A stretch of 64,000 nt of DNA, from assembly GCF_019956415.1 (NCBI RefSeq), contig NZ_JAHBDK010000053.1:182162-246161 (forward strand). The letters run 5' to 3'. The notes beneath the pieces are model-generated. The model was not told the DNA's origin. It was given only the letters and a program-made list of their open reading frames with translations, and did no database searches. The DNA is from Pseudomonas sp. GL-B-19. GTDB lineage: Bacteria > Pseudomonadota > Gammaproteobacteria > Pseudomonadales > Pseudomonadaceae. Position numbers and translations under genes: made by a program. This document shows positions 51,682 to 60,658 of this stretch, piece after piece. Position 1 is the stretch's first letter. Each line of letters begins with the position of its first letter.

Positions 51682-52827
51682 TCAGGCCGTGGCTTTGGCG
51701 GGCAGCACATCATTGGCAATCATTTCGCCAAACGGCCCGGTGAGGTTGGTAACGCCGCGCCCGGCCAGACTCGCGTAGGGCTCCGGCAACAGCGGAAACA
51801 CCAACTCGGCAAAGCGATAAGCCTCTTCAAGGTGCGGATAACCGGAAAAGATGAAACTCTCGATCCCCAGGTCCGCGTACTCCTTGATCCGCGCAGCCAC
51901 TTGCTGTGGATCGCCCACCAGCGCGGTCCCGGCCCCGCCACGCACCAGACCGACACCGGCCCAGAGATTGGGGGCAATTTCCAGGTTATCCCGACGTCCG
52001 TCATGCAGCGCCGCCATGCGTCGCTGACCTTCGGAGTCGAAGCGCGAAAACGACTTCTGCGCCGCCGCGATGGTTTCGTCGCTGATGTGCTCGATGAGTT
52101 TGTCGGCAGCTTTCCAGGCCTCGTCGGCGGTCTCACGCACGATCACGTGCAAACGAATACCGAACTTCACCGTGCGACCGTTTCGCGCCGCGCGCTCACG
52201 TACATCGGCAAGCTTTTGCGCCACGGCGGCCGGTGGTTCGCCCCAGGTCAGGTAGACATCGACCTGTTCGGCAGCCAGTTCATGGGCTGCTTCGGACGAG
52301 CCGCCGAAATACAGCGGCGGATAGGGTTTTTGCACAGGCGGATATAGCGCCTTGGCGTTCTGCACTTGAAGGTGTTTGCCTTCGAAATCCACCGCTTCGC
52401 CTTGCAACACCCGGCGCCAGATCTGCAGAAACTCGTCGGTGACTTCGTAGCGCTCGCTGTGATCGAGAAAAATACCGTCGCCTCGGTTTTCGTCCGGGTC
52501 ACCGCCGGTCACCACGTTGATAAGCAAACGGCCATTGGACAAACGATCCAGCGTGGCCGCCATGCGCGCCGAGACCGTCGGCGAGATGATCCCCGGACGG
52601 ATGGCCACCAGATAGCGCAGGCGTTCGGTCAGTGGCACCAATGCCGAAGCAATCACCCACGAGTCCTCGCAAGAACGCCCGGTGGGAATCAGCACGCCGT
52701 GAAAGCCAAGGCTGTCCGCGGCCTGGGCCACTTGTTTCAGGTAGTTGAGCGTTACCGGGCGTGCGCCCTGAGTAGTGCCCAGGTAATGGCCGTCACCGTG
52801 GGTCGGCAGGAACCAGAAAACATCCAT
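51682..52827 (-). CDS. msuD: FMNH2-dependent alkanesulfonate/methanesulfonate monooxygenase
   Basis: 381 residues, the standard length of SsuD/MsuD bacterial luciferase-like monooxygenases. Family residues are intact: FLPTHGDGHYLG at the N-terminus, ADSLGFHGVLIPTGRSCEDSW with Cys, RPGIISPTVSARMAA, INVVTGGDP, FGGSSEAA and FIFSGYPHLEEAYRFAE with the active-site His/Tyr. It splits the C-S bond of sulfonates to an aldehyde and sulfite. MsuD is preferred to SsuD because its neighbours are msuE, msuC and sfnR rather than ssuABC. Confidence 0.88.
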   Translation of the reverse strand: MDVFWFLPTHGDGHYLGTTQGARPVTLNYLKQVAQAADSLGFHGVLIPTGRSCEDSWVIASALVPLTERLRYLVAIRPGIISPTVSARMAATLDRLSNGRLLINVVTGGDPDENRGDGIFLDHSERYEVTDEFLQIWRRVLQGEAVDFEGKHLQVQNAKALYPPVQKPYPPLYFGGSSEAAHELAAEQVDVYLTWGEPPAAVAQKLADVRERAARNGRTVKFGIRLHVIVRETADEAWKAADKLIEHISDETIAAAQKSFSRFDSEGQRRMAALHDGRRDNLEIAPNLWAGVGLVRGGAGTALVGDPQQVAARIKEYADLGIESFIFSGYPHLEEAYRFAELVFPLLPEPYASLAGRGVTNLTGPFGEMIANDVLPAKATA

Positions 52828-52837
52828 GAAGAATTCC

Positions 52838-53401
52838 TTAAGCGATTTTCAGCAGATTTTTGGGGTGCACGCCGAACAACTGCGCGGCGCGTTCTGCAGC
52901 AAGACGGATGCGGGCCTTCAAGGGCTCACTGGTTATTTGGTAGTTGGAGAAATCGGCTTCGGTGGCGTAGACACCAATCGGCAACGTCAGGGCCTGGAAG
53001 AAACTGAGCAGCGGGCGCAACTGATGATCGAGGACCAGCGCGTGACGTTCGCTGCCACCGGTGGCGGCAAGCAACACCGGCGTGTCGATCAGGGCATTGA
53101 GGTCAATCAGGTCGAACAGGTGCTTGAGCAATCCCGGATAGGAACCGCGATAAACCGGCGCGGCGACGATCAGCAGGTCGGCGTTCTCGATCGCTTGCAG
53201 CTCGGCTTCAATCTCGGCGCTCAACTCCTGTCGCGAGAGTGCCGCACCCAAGGGGCGGGCGATGTCGCCGAGTTCGATCAGCCTGCTCTCGATTGGCAAT
53301 TGTGCCGACAGTTCGCTCAGAAGCGCCTGAGTCAGCACCAAGGTGCGAGACGGACGCCAGGTTCCGCCGGAGAGGGCAACGACTTTCAGTGCATGGGACA
53401 T
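52838..53401 (-). CDS. msuE: NAD(P)H-dependent FMN reductase of sulfonate use
   Basis: 187 residues from ATG 53401 (AGGAAC upstream). Flavodoxin-like FMN reductase: ALSGGTWRPSRTLVLTQALL for the flavin phosphate, VAAPVYRGSYPGLLKHLFD for substrate binding, and LLAATGGSERHALVLDHQLRP. It supplies FMNH2 to MsuD and MsuC. First gene of the msuE-msuD-msuC-sfnR unit, eleven bases ahead of msuD; preceded by a sigma-54 promoter. SfnE is the equivalent in P. putida. Confidence 0.88.
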   Translation of the reverse strand: MSHALKVVALSGGTWRPSRTLVLTQALLSELSAQLPIESRLIELGDIARPLGAALSRQELSAEIEAELQAIENADLLIVAAPVYRGSYPGLLKHLFDLIDLNALIDTPVLLAATGGSERHALVLDHQLRPLLSFFQALTLPIGVYATEADFSNYQITSEPLKARIRLAAERAAQLFGVHPKNLLKIA

Positions 53402-53455
53402 GATCAGTTCCTTTTTCAACAGTTGCTCAGGGGGCAGTGAGTAGTCCTTGGCTAG

Positions 53456-53471
53456 AGCAAGTGCTGTACCA
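53456..53471 (-). promoter_or_regulatory. Sigma-54 (-24/-12) promoter of the msuE operon
   Basis: Read on the minus strand: TGGTAC, five bases, TTGCT; GG and GC are exactly ten bases apart. It lies about 55 bases upstream of the msuE start and fits control by SfnR, whose gene ends the same operon. Confidence 0.72.
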
Positions 53472-53798
53472 ATCCTTCGGGCCCGTGTTTATGGGGCTTT
53501 GAGCATGTTTGTCGGTGGGCGCTGTGCTGTTTTCAGAGCTGTTTGCTGGATGACTGTTGCCCGGCAAACAGTTGTTCAGGCAACAGTTCGTGAAGCGATG
53601 GGGTTGTTATAAAGGCTGTTTTATATTCCGCAAAAGACATTAAATAAATATTTATAGATCGTTTGGGAATATATGTGGATGCAACGGGAGAGTGTTTACC
53701 AAAGTCGATAGCCACTATTGAGAGCGTTGATTTCTGCCCGTGAAGTAGCGCGAGTAGCCTGTGTTCATTCCCCCGAACCCAGTTGCAGGACGCCAAAA
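53472..53798. other. Intergenic region upstream of the msuE promoter
   Basis: About 330 AT-richer bases between the msuE promoter and a small lipoprotein gene. SfnR enhancer sites should lie here. A minus-strand open frame crosses it but has no convincing start or ribosome site and runs antisense through the lipoprotein gene. Confidence 0.45.
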
Positions 53799-54068
53799 AT
53801 GAAACCTCTAATCGCCACTTCCTTGCTGCTAGCGATGGCCGTTCTTGCCGGATGTGCCAGCCATGTTTCACCGGAACTACGGCCCTACACCGCCGAAGAA
53901 TCCAGGGAATTGGCGCTTGAGGAGTTGAACCGTCGTGGCCTGTCCTTCGAGGAGTACCACGCGAAGAAAGCGGCATTGCTCGGTCAACCGCAAAAATCGT
54001 TTGGTTTCGATAAACAAGGCGAGATGAACGCTGAACGTGCTGTACAGCTTCACGGTCGTCCAAGCTGA
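53799..54068 (+). CDS. Small predicted lipoprotein
   Basis: 89 residues from ATG 53799. The N-terminus MKPLIATSLLLAMAVLAGCAS is a lipoprotein signal with lipobox LAGC; the mature protein would start at Cys18. The remaining 70 residues are charged and helical (EESRELALEELNRRGLSFEEYHAKKAALLG). No family recognised. A Ser at +3 after the Cys does not give the inner-membrane retention signal (Asp at +2), so outer-membrane sorting is likely. Confidence 0.75.
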   Translation: MKPLIATSLLLAMAVLAGCASHVSPELRPYTAEESRELALEELNRRGLSFEEYHAKKAALLGQPQKSFGFDKQGEMNAERAVQLHGRPS

Positions 54069-54171
54069 GCGAAAACTGTACCGCTCGAAGTTTTACGTAA
54101 CTGTCCGTGGGTTTCCCGCAAGGCGTGCGATAGGGTCTTAACACCCGACTGACCCTAATGGACTGCCGCAC

Positions 54172-54786
54172 ATGACGCTCTCACTCGATCTGCTGATGGG
54201 CTTCGCCCTGTTTGCGCTCGTTACCTCAATCACTCCCGGCCCCAACAACACCATGTTGCTGGCATCGGGTGTGAACTTTGGCTTTAACCGCACCATCCCG
54301 CACATGTTGGGCATCACCTGTGGTTTCTTTGTCTTGGTGGTCGCTGTCGGGTTCGGCCTCGGTGCTGTGTTTAAAACCTATCCCTTGCTCTACACCGTGC
54401 TGCGCTATGTCGGCGCGGCGTATTTGCTGTACCTGGCGTGGAAAATTGCCCATTCAGGTCCGGTCTCCGAAAGCGAGAAGGGCGATAGCAAGCCCATCAG
54501 CTACCTGGGCGCAGCGGCGTTTCAATGGGTCAATCCCAAGGCGTGGATCATGGCCATCGGTGCCATCAGCACCTATACGCCGATGCAGGGCTACTTCACT
54601 AACGTGCTCGTGATTGCGGCGGTGTTCGCGTTGATCAACTTGCCTAGCGTCAGTGTCTGGGCCGGCTGCGGCACGCTGTTACGCAATGTGTTGAAGGATC
54701 GTCGCTGGTTGCGTGTGTTCAATTGGGGCATGGCGGCGCTGTTGGTGGCTTCGCTGTATCCGTTACTTCTTGAAAGCATTAGCTGA
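54172..54786 (+). CDS. LysE/RhtB-family amino-acid exporter
   Basis: 204 residues, the usual length, with about six membrane helices. The family signature near the N-terminus is ALVTSITPGPNNTMLLASG, followed by PHMLGITCGFF and QWVNPKAWIMAIGAIS. It exports an amino acid or derivative across the inner membrane; the substrate cannot be deduced. Single gene. Confidence 0.92.
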   Translation: MTLSLDLLMGFALFALVTSITPGPNNTMLLASGVNFGFNRTIPHMLGITCGFFVLVVAVGFGLGAVFKTYPLLYTVLRYVGAAYLLYLAWKIAHSGPVSESEKGDSKPISYLGAAAFQWVNPKAWIMAIGAISTYTPMQGYFTNVLVIAAVFALINLPSVSVWAGCGTLLRNVLKDRRWLRVFNWGMAALLVASLYPLLLESIS

Positions 54787-54990
54787 CGCATTGCTTCAAC
54801 CGCTTGCCCGATGCCTGTTAAGCTCGACTTCAGGAGCGTTCCTACGCACTTTTAAATGAAGTTGTTCTTCTTTAACGGCCTCCGATCAGGTATTTCTAAC
54901 GTACTGAGATATCGGCGCAGCTCACAAGGCTGCGCTTTGACGTTTCCGTTACGAGCTTCCTGATCCCGGAACACGCTCTGCGAGTCTTTT

Positions 54991-56148
54991 ATGAATAAAC
55001 GTCCGTTGTATTTCGATTACGCCGCCACCACTCCGGTGGATGAGCGGGTCATCAAGGTCATGGTCGAGTGTCTGGGTTTTACCGGCAATTTCGGCAATCC
55101 GGCGTCCAGCTCCCATGCCTTTGGCCAGCAGGCCCGACAGTCGGTCGAGCACGCCCGGCAGCAGGTCGCCGAACTGGTCGGCGCACAGGCTGCGCAGATC
55201 GTCTGGACCTCCGGCGCCACTGAATCCAACAACCTCGCGCTCAAAGGCGTGGCCCAGGCGCGCGGTGTCGGCGGTGGGCACATCATTACCAGCCAGATCG
55301 AACACAAGGCGATTCTCGACACGGCGAAACAATTGCAGGACGCCGGTGTTGCGGTGACGTATCTGGTGCCTGACGCCGATGGTTTGATCACGGCGCAAGC
55401 GGTCAGCGAAGCGATGCGCGACGACACCTTTCTGGTGTCGCTGATGCTGGTCAACAACGAACTGGGCACGGTCAACGATATCGCCGTCATCGGCGAAGTC
55501 GTGCGGGCACGCGACGCGTTGTTCCATGTCGACGCCGCTCAAGGTGCCGGCAAAGTGGCCATCGATCTGGCTCGTTTGCCGGTGGACCTGATGTCGTTCT
55601 CCGCGCACAAGATCTACGGCCCCAAAGGCATTGGTGCGCTGTACGTCGGTCCGCGTGCGCAGCAACGCTTGCAGGCACAGATTCACGGCGGTGGTCACGA
55701 GGGTGGATTGCGTTCCGGCACCCTGGCGACTCATCAGATTGCAGCCATGGGCGTGGCCTTCGCATTGGCCGCTGCTTCGTTCGATGAAGAGAAAGCCACG
55801 ATCGTGCGCTTGCGTGAACGTTTGCTGGAGCCATTGCTCAGCCTTCCCGGCGTTCGCCTCAATGGCAGCCCGACCCAACGCATTCCTCATACCTTGAGCC
55901 TGACCTTCAGCGAAGGTGAGTTCAATTCTGCGGCGTTGAGCCATTCGATCGCCTTTTCTGCGACGTCGGCCTGTAACTCCGCCAGCAATGTTCCATCCCA
56001 TGTGCTGCTGGCCCTGGGGCATGACGCCCGCTCGGCGAGTCGTACTATTCGTTTGAGTCTCGGCCGGTTCACCACCGAGCAAGACATCGACCAAGCGGTG
56101 CACCTGATCAAAGCGGCCTGCGCCAGTGCCCCGGCATTCTGGCAGTAG
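54991..56148 (+). CDS. Cysteine desulfurase (NifS/IscS class I)
   Basis: 385 residues. PLP-dependent class-V aminotransferase fold: His105 (SQIEHKAIL), Asp181 and Gln184 (HVDAAQGAG), Schiff-base Lys207 (SFSAHKIYGPKG), the H-G-G-G-H-E-G-G loop, and catalytic Cys328 in SATSACNSASNVPS, the mobile-loop position of IscS. It converts cysteine to alanine and enzyme-bound persulfide. It is not in an isc operon (no iscR, iscU or hscBA nearby), so it is a second desulfurase, perhaps for tRNA thiolation or cysteine use. A GCGCAGC/GCTGCGC hairpin (54915-54935) lies in its leader. Confidence 0.9.
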   Translation: MNKRPLYFDYAATTPVDERVIKVMVECLGFTGNFGNPASSSHAFGQQARQSVEHARQQVAELVGAQAAQIVWTSGATESNNLALKGVAQARGVGGGHIITSQIEHKAILDTAKQLQDAGVAVTYLVPDADGLITAQAVSEAMRDDTFLVSLMLVNNELGTVNDIAVIGEVVRARDALFHVDAAQGAGKVAIDLARLPVDLMSFSAHKIYGPKGIGALYVGPRAQQRLQAQIHGGGHEGGLRSGTLATHQIAAMGVAFALAAASFDEEKATIVRLRERLLEPLLSLPGVRLNGSPTQRIPHTLSLTFSEGEFNSAALSHSIAFSATSACNSASNVPSHVLLALGHDARSASRTIRLSLGRFTTEQDIDQAVHLIKAACASAPAFWQ

Positions 56149-56213
56149 CGCCTTAAAGCGCCGACTCAGATCGGCACTCAACAATAAAGCTGAAGTGATT
56201 AGCAGGAGACACG

Positions 56214-58022
56214 ATGAGTACGCAGCCTTCGATCAATGGATCGGTGCCCCAGCGCCTGGCGCAAACCCGCGAACTGATGAGCCGCGAAGGCATTCATGCC
56301 TTGCTGGTGCCGTCGGCCGATCCGCACCTGTCGGAATACTTGCCAGGCTACTGGCAGGGGCGGCAGTGGTTATCGGGCTTCCATGGCTCGGTCGGCACAC
56401 TGATCGTTACGCCGGATTTTGCCGGCGTCTGGGCCGATAGCCGTTATTGGGAGCAAGCGACCAAGGAACTCAAGGGCAGCGGTATCGAACTGGTCAAGCT
56501 GCAACCGGGTCAACCCGGCCCGCTGGACTGGCTGGCCGAGCAAACCCCTGAAGGGGGCGTCGTCGCGGTGGACGGTGCGGTGATGGCAGTGGCCTCGGCG
56601 CGGACGTTGGGTGGCAAGCTCGAAGAACGTGGCGCACGCCTGCGTACCGACATCGATCTGTTGAGCGAAGTCTGGAGCGACCGCCCGACACTGCCGAATG
56701 AGCCGATCTATCAGCATCTGCCACCACAGGCGACGGTCAGCCGTGGTGAAAAACTCGCGAAGCTGCGCGAGGTTTTGAAAGACCGTGGCGCTGACTGGCA
56801 TTTTGTCGCCACCCTGGATGACATCGCCTGGCTGTTCAATCTGCGCGGCGGCGACGTGTCGTTCAACCCGGTGTTCGTTTCCTTCGCCTTGATCAGCCAG
56901 GAGCAGGCAACCCTGTTCGTGGCCCTGAGCAAAGTCGATGCCGAACTGCGTGCGGTGCTTGAACAAGATGGCGTGACCCTGCGCGATTACAGTGAAGTGG
57001 CCGCTGCCTTGCGTGCCGTGCCGAGCGGCGCGAGTCTGCTGCTTGACCCGGCGCGCGTCACCGCTGGTTTGCTGGACAACCTGGGCAGCGGCGTAAAACT
57101 GGTTGAAGGCCTGAACCCGACCACGCTTGCCAAGTCGCAGAAAAGCCTGGCCGATGCCGAGCACATTCGTCAGGCCATGGAGCAGGACGGCGCTGCGCTG
57201 TGCGAATTCTTCACTTGGCTGGACTCGGCCTTGGGTAGTGAGCGCATCACCGAGCTGACCATCGACGAACATCTGACCGCCGCACGTACCCGACGTCCTG
57301 GCTACGTGTCGCTGAGCTTTAACACCATTGCCGCGTTCAACGCCAATGGCGCGATGCCGCACTACCACGCGACCGAAGAAGAGCATGCGGTGATCGAGGG
57401 GGACGGTTTGTTACTGATCGACTCCGGCGGTCAGTACCTGGGTGGCACCACCGACATCACGCGGATGGTGCCGGTGGGTACACCGACGGACGAACAGAAA
57501 CGCGACTGCACACGCGTCCTCAAAGGCGTGATCGCACTGTCCCGTGCGCAATTCCCTCGGGGGATTTTGTCGCCGTTGCTCGATGCCATCGCGCGCGCGC
57601 CGATCTGGGCTGAAGGCGTCGACTACGGTCACGGTACCGGCCATGGCGTTGGCTACTTCCTCAACGTTCACGAAGGTCCGCAGGTCATCGCCTATCAGGC
57701 CGCTGCTACTCCGCAGACTGCGATGCAACCGGGCATGATCACCTCCATCGAGCCAGGCACTTACCGGCCGGGGCGTTGGGGGGTGCGGATCGAGAACCTG
57801 GCGCTGAACCGTGAGGCGGGCACCAGCGAATTTGGTGAGTTCCTCAAGTTCGAAACCCTGACGCTGTGCCCGATCGACACCCGCTGTCTGGAGCCGTCGC
57901 TGCTGACGCTGGAAGAGAAACAGTGGTTCAACGCCTACCATGCCGAAGTGCGCGAGCGCTTGAGCCCGTTGCTCGATGGCGCGGCCCTTGAGTGGTTGAA
58001 TACCCGCACCGCGGCTATTTGA
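56214..58022 (+). CDS. Xaa-Pro aminopeptidase, M24B family
   Basis: 602 residues, the three-domain long form (two creatinase N-terminal-like domains, about 15-150 and 165-320, then the pita-bread peptidase domain, about 325-545). The five metal ligands are visible: Asp in LLIDSGGQYLGG, Asp in TTDITRMVP, His in GHGTGHGVGYFLNVHEG, Glu in ITSIEPGTY and Glu in VRIENLALN. It removes the N-terminal residue before proline, using two metal ions, probably in the cytoplasm. It is the same size as eukaryotic XPNPEP1. The AGGAG site lies just before the ATG at 56214. Confidence 0.92.
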   Translation: MSTQPSINGSVPQRLAQTRELMSREGIHALLVPSADPHLSEYLPGYWQGRQWLSGFHGSVGTLIVTPDFAGVWADSRYWEQATKELKGSGIELVKLQPGQPGPLDWLAEQTPEGGVVAVDGAVMAVASARTLGGKLEERGARLRTDIDLLSEVWSDRPTLPNEPIYQHLPPQATVSRGEKLAKLREVLKDRGADWHFVATLDDIAWLFNLRGGDVSFNPVFVSFALISQEQATLFVALSKVDAELRAVLEQDGVTLRDYSEVAAALRAVPSGASLLLDPARVTAGLLDNLGSGVKLVEGLNPTTLAKSQKSLADAEHIRQAMEQDGAALCEFFTWLDSALGSERITELTIDEHLTAARTRRPGYVSLSFNTIAAFNANGAMPHYHATEEEHAVIEGDGLLLIDSGGQYLGGTTDITRMVPVGTPTDEQKRDCTRVLKGVIALSRAQFPRGILSPLLDAIARAPIWAEGVDYGHGTGHGVGYFLNVHEGPQVIAYQAAATPQTAMQPGMITSIEPGTYRPGRWGVRIENLALNREAGTSEFGEFLKFETLTLCPIDTRCLEPSLLTLEEKQWFNAYHAEVRERLSPLLDGAALEWLNTRTAAI

Positions 58023-58935
58023 CGGGTTGGAGTTCAGGCGCTTGTTCGAGCGCCTGACTCATGTAGTCGACAAAAGCTCTGACCCTGGCGGATTGGCGAC
58101 GATTCGCCGGGGACACCGCATGAATCGGCAGAGACTGAGCCGTGTAGTCTTGCAAAATGGCCTGCACTCGGCCGGCTTTCAGATCCTCGCTGAAAAGCCA
58201 CACCGGCGACAGCGCAATCCCCAATCCCCCCAGCACCATCTCGCGAATCGCCTCGGAGTTGTTGCTTTGCACATTACCCCTGATGCGCACTTCGTGGCGT
58301 TGGTTGCCTCTTTCGTAATTCCATAGGTTCTGACTGTTGAGCAAATTGAATTGCAGGCAATTGTGCGCGTCGAGTTCTTCCGGGGTTTGCGGCAGGCCGT
58401 GTTGCTTGAGGTAGTCCGGTGCCGCAACGGTGATCCGGTGGGTGGTACCGATGCGGCGCGCGAGCAGGCCACTGTCGGTCAACTCACCGATTCTGAACGT
58501 CACGTCGAGCCCTTCACTGACCAGGTCCTGATTTTGATCGCTGAGTTGCAGGTCGATCTGAACCTGAGGGTACGCTTTGAGGAACTCAGGGAGTCGCGGT
58601 GCAATCTGCAAGCGCCCGAAACTCACGGATGAACCGATTTTCAGGTTGCCGGCCACGGATTCGCGTCCCGATCGAAAACGCTGTTCTGCTGCGTCCACGG
58701 CGGCCAGGATTTGCCGGCATTCGTTGTAGTAGCGCTGACCTTCATCGGTCAGTGACAGTTGTCGAGTGCTGCGGCTAATCAGCTTTGCGCCCAGTCTGGT
58801 TTCCAGCGCCCTTAATAGTTTGCTGATAGTCGGCTGGCTGGTCTGCATCTCCCGGGCAACGGCCGAGAAGCTGCCACGTTCGACGACCCGGACGAAGGTG
58901 GCCATTGCGTTGAGTGTGTCCACGAAGTCTCTCAT
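58015..58935 (-). CDS. LysR-family transcriptional regulator
   Basis: 306 residues from ATG 58935; another ATG three codons upstream (58944) is equally possible, neither with a good ribosome site. N-terminal winged helix (FVRVVERGSFSAVAREMQTS, QPTISKLLRALETRLGAKL) and C-terminal periplasmic-binding-like effector domain with IGSSVSFGRLQIAPRLPEFL. It runs divergently from an alcohol dehydrogenase-like gene about 100 bases away, which is the probable target. Its end overlaps the M24B gene by eight bases, convergently. Confidence 0.9.
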   Translation of the reverse strand: MRDFVDTLNAMATFVRVVERGSFSAVAREMQTSQPTISKLLRALETRLGAKLISRSTRQLSLTDEGQRYYNECRQILAAVDAAEQRFRSGRESVAGNLKIGSSVSFGRLQIAPRLPEFLKAYPQVQIDLQLSDQNQDLVSEGLDVTFRIGELTDSGLLARRIGTTHRITVAAPDYLKQHGLPQTPEELDAHNCLQFNLLNSQNLWNYERGNQRHEVRIRGNVQSNNSEAIREMVLGGLGIALSPVWLFSEDLKAGRVQAILQDYTAQSLPIHAVSPANRRQSARVRAFVDYMSQALEQAPELQPVK

Positions 58936-59039
58936 TGATGCCATATGGGCATGATTACTATAGCTATATAGCGTCTTATCGGTATGAGTGAACTGGACGA
59001 AGATTAATCCCACACTCACTTCTGACGGAATTTGGCGAA

Positions 59040-60038
59040 ATGTCTGACTCACTTGAAATGCGCGCTCTGATTGTTGACTCGGCCAATGGACCTTTACGCT
59101 TGGTTTCCCTGCCGCGGCCGGTGCTGAGGGCGGGTCAAGTGTTGGTGAGGATCAAGGCCAGCGGGGTGAACCCGTTGGATGCGAAGATTCGTTCGGGAGA
59201 GGCGGCTCATGCACGTCAGCCACTACCGGCCGTGTTGGGCATGGATCTCGCGGGGACCGTTGAGGCGTTGGGAGAGGGCGTCAGCGAGTGGCTGCCGGGT
59301 GATGAGGTCTACGCGATGGCGACCGGAATCGGCGGTGCGCAGGGCTCTCTTGCGGAGTTCGCGGTGGTTGATTCGCGGCTTCTGGCGCACAAACCGAAAA
59401 ATCTGAGCATGCGCGAGGCCGCAGGGTTGCCATTGGTATTGATCACTGCGTGGGAAGGACTGGTTGATAGGGCTCGGGTACGAGCCGGTCAGAAGGTGCT
59501 GATTCACGGTGGCGCGGGTGGCGTCGGGCACGTGGCTGTGCAAATTGCCCGGTCTTGCGGTGCTGAAGTGTTTGCCACGGGTTCAGCGGGTCATAAGGGG
59601 ATTATTGAAAGCTTCGGTGCAACGTTTATCGATTATCGCGCGTCTTCGGTGGAGGACTATGTAGCTGAGTTTACTTCGGGGGAGGGCTTCGATGTCGTCT
59701 ATGACACAGTGGGCGGTGGGGTGTTGGATGATTCATTCAAGGCAGTTCGGGTTTATGAAGGGCATGTAGTGAGCTGTCTGGGCTGGGGGCAGCACAGCCT
59801 TGCGCCGCTGTCGTTTCGTGGGGCGACTTATTCCGGGGTGTTTACGCTGTTGCCGCTGTTGACCGGTAAAGGGCGTGAGCATCATGGCCAGATTCTTCAG
59901 GACGCGACGCGGTTGATTGAAGCAGGTCAGTTGAAACCGTTGCTCAATCCTCGGCAGTTCACGCTGGAAACTGCCGAGGCCGCTCATGAGTTGCTCGTTT
60001 CGGGATCTTCGCAGGGGCGGTTAGTAGTCGAGATTTAA
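59040..60038 (+). CDS. Zinc-independent MDR alcohol dehydrogenase/quinone oxidoreductase
   Basis: 332 residues. Medium-chain dehydrogenase/reductase: N-terminal GroES-like domain (RIKASGVNPLDAKIRSG, LPAVLGMDLAGTVEALGEGV) and Rossmann domain (LIHGGAGGVGHVAVQIARSC). The Cys/His ligands of the catalytic zinc are absent, as in quinone oxidoreductases, so it likely reduces quinones or enones with NADPH. ATG 59040 lacks a strong ribosome site; ATG 59058 is an alternative. It ends overlapping the next convergent gene by four bases. Confidence 0.88.
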   Translation: MSDSLEMRALIVDSANGPLRLVSLPRPVLRAGQVLVRIKASGVNPLDAKIRSGEAAHARQPLPAVLGMDLAGTVEALGEGVSEWLPGDEVYAMATGIGGAQGSLAEFAVVDSRLLAHKPKNLSMREAAGLPLVLITAWEGLVDRARVRAGQKVLIHGGAGGVGHVAVQIARSCGAEVFATGSAGHKGIIESFGATFIDYRASSVEDYVAEFTSGEGFDVVYDTVGGGVLDDSFKAVRVYEGHVVSCLGWGQHSLAPLSFRGATYSGVFTLLPLLTGKGREHHGQILQDATRLIEAGQLKPLLNPRQFTLETAEAAHELLVSGSSQGRLVVEI

Positions 60039-60625
60039 CTCAGGGCTTCAACAACGAACTCCAACCGATCCTGGCCGAAGAACAGCTGATTGTCGACGAA
60101 CATGCTCGGCGCCCCGAATACACCGCGCTGTACCGCTTTCTCGGTATTGTCCTTGAGTGCGGCTTTGACTTCCTCATCGGCAGTCAAGGCCAGTACTTCA
60201 TTGGGGTCAAAACCGTTTTGTGTCAACACGGCGGCGACGGTGGCGGGGTCATCAAGGCTGCGACCTTCGACCCAGAGAGCTGTGAACAGGCAGTCGATAA
60301 ACGCAAGGAAGCGCTCGGGGTGACGCAACTGAATCCCGGTCACGGCGCGCATGAGCATCAGGGTGTTGATGGGGAAATGTGGATTGAATTTCAGTGGCAC
60401 GCCATAGCGTTTTGCATAGCGGTCGAGGTCTTGAAACATGTAACGGCCTTTGGCCGGGATCATCGCCGGCGAAGCGTTGCCGGTGGCTTTGAAGACGCCA
60501 CCCAGCAGCATTGGCGTGTAAATCAGTTGGCTGCCGGTTTGCTCACAGATTTTTGGTAGCTGGGTATAGGCCAGGTAGGTGGCCGGGCTGCCGAGGTCGA
60601 AAAAGAACTCCACGGTTTTGCTCAT
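60035..60625 (-). CDS. 2-hydroxychromene-2-carboxylate isomerase-like protein (DsbA fold)
   Basis: 196 residues. Thioredoxin-fold HCCA isomerase/GST-kappa family: VEFFFDLGSPATYLAYTQL with the active-site Ser in place of the DsbA Cys, PAKGRYMFQDLDRYAKRYG, FNPHFPINTLMLMRA, and the cis-proline loop GVFGAPSMFVDNQLFFGQDRL. Classic members isomerise aromatic catabolites with glutathione. No aromatic degradation genes lie nearby, so the substrate is unknown. Transcribed in line with the SDR gene 33 bases upstream, probably one operon. Confidence 0.87.
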   Translation of the reverse strand: MSKTVEFFFDLGSPATYLAYTQLPKICEQTGSQLIYTPMLLGGVFKATGNASPAMIPAKGRYMFQDLDRYAKRYGVPLKFNPHFPINTLMLMRAVTGIQLRHPERFLAFIDCLFTALWVEGRSLDDPATVAAVLTQNGFDPNEVLALTADEEVKAALKDNTEKAVQRGVFGAPSMFVDNQLFFGQDRLEFVVEALS

Positions 60626-60658
60626 GGTCGGTGCGCTCTGTTTATTGTTGTAGGGGGC

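Noticed and set aside
53533..54171. 212-residue minus-strand frame before the LysE gene
   Set aside because: It runs antisense through a convincing lipoprotein gene, has an odd composition and no good start; kept only as a note for the 53.5-53.8 kb gap.
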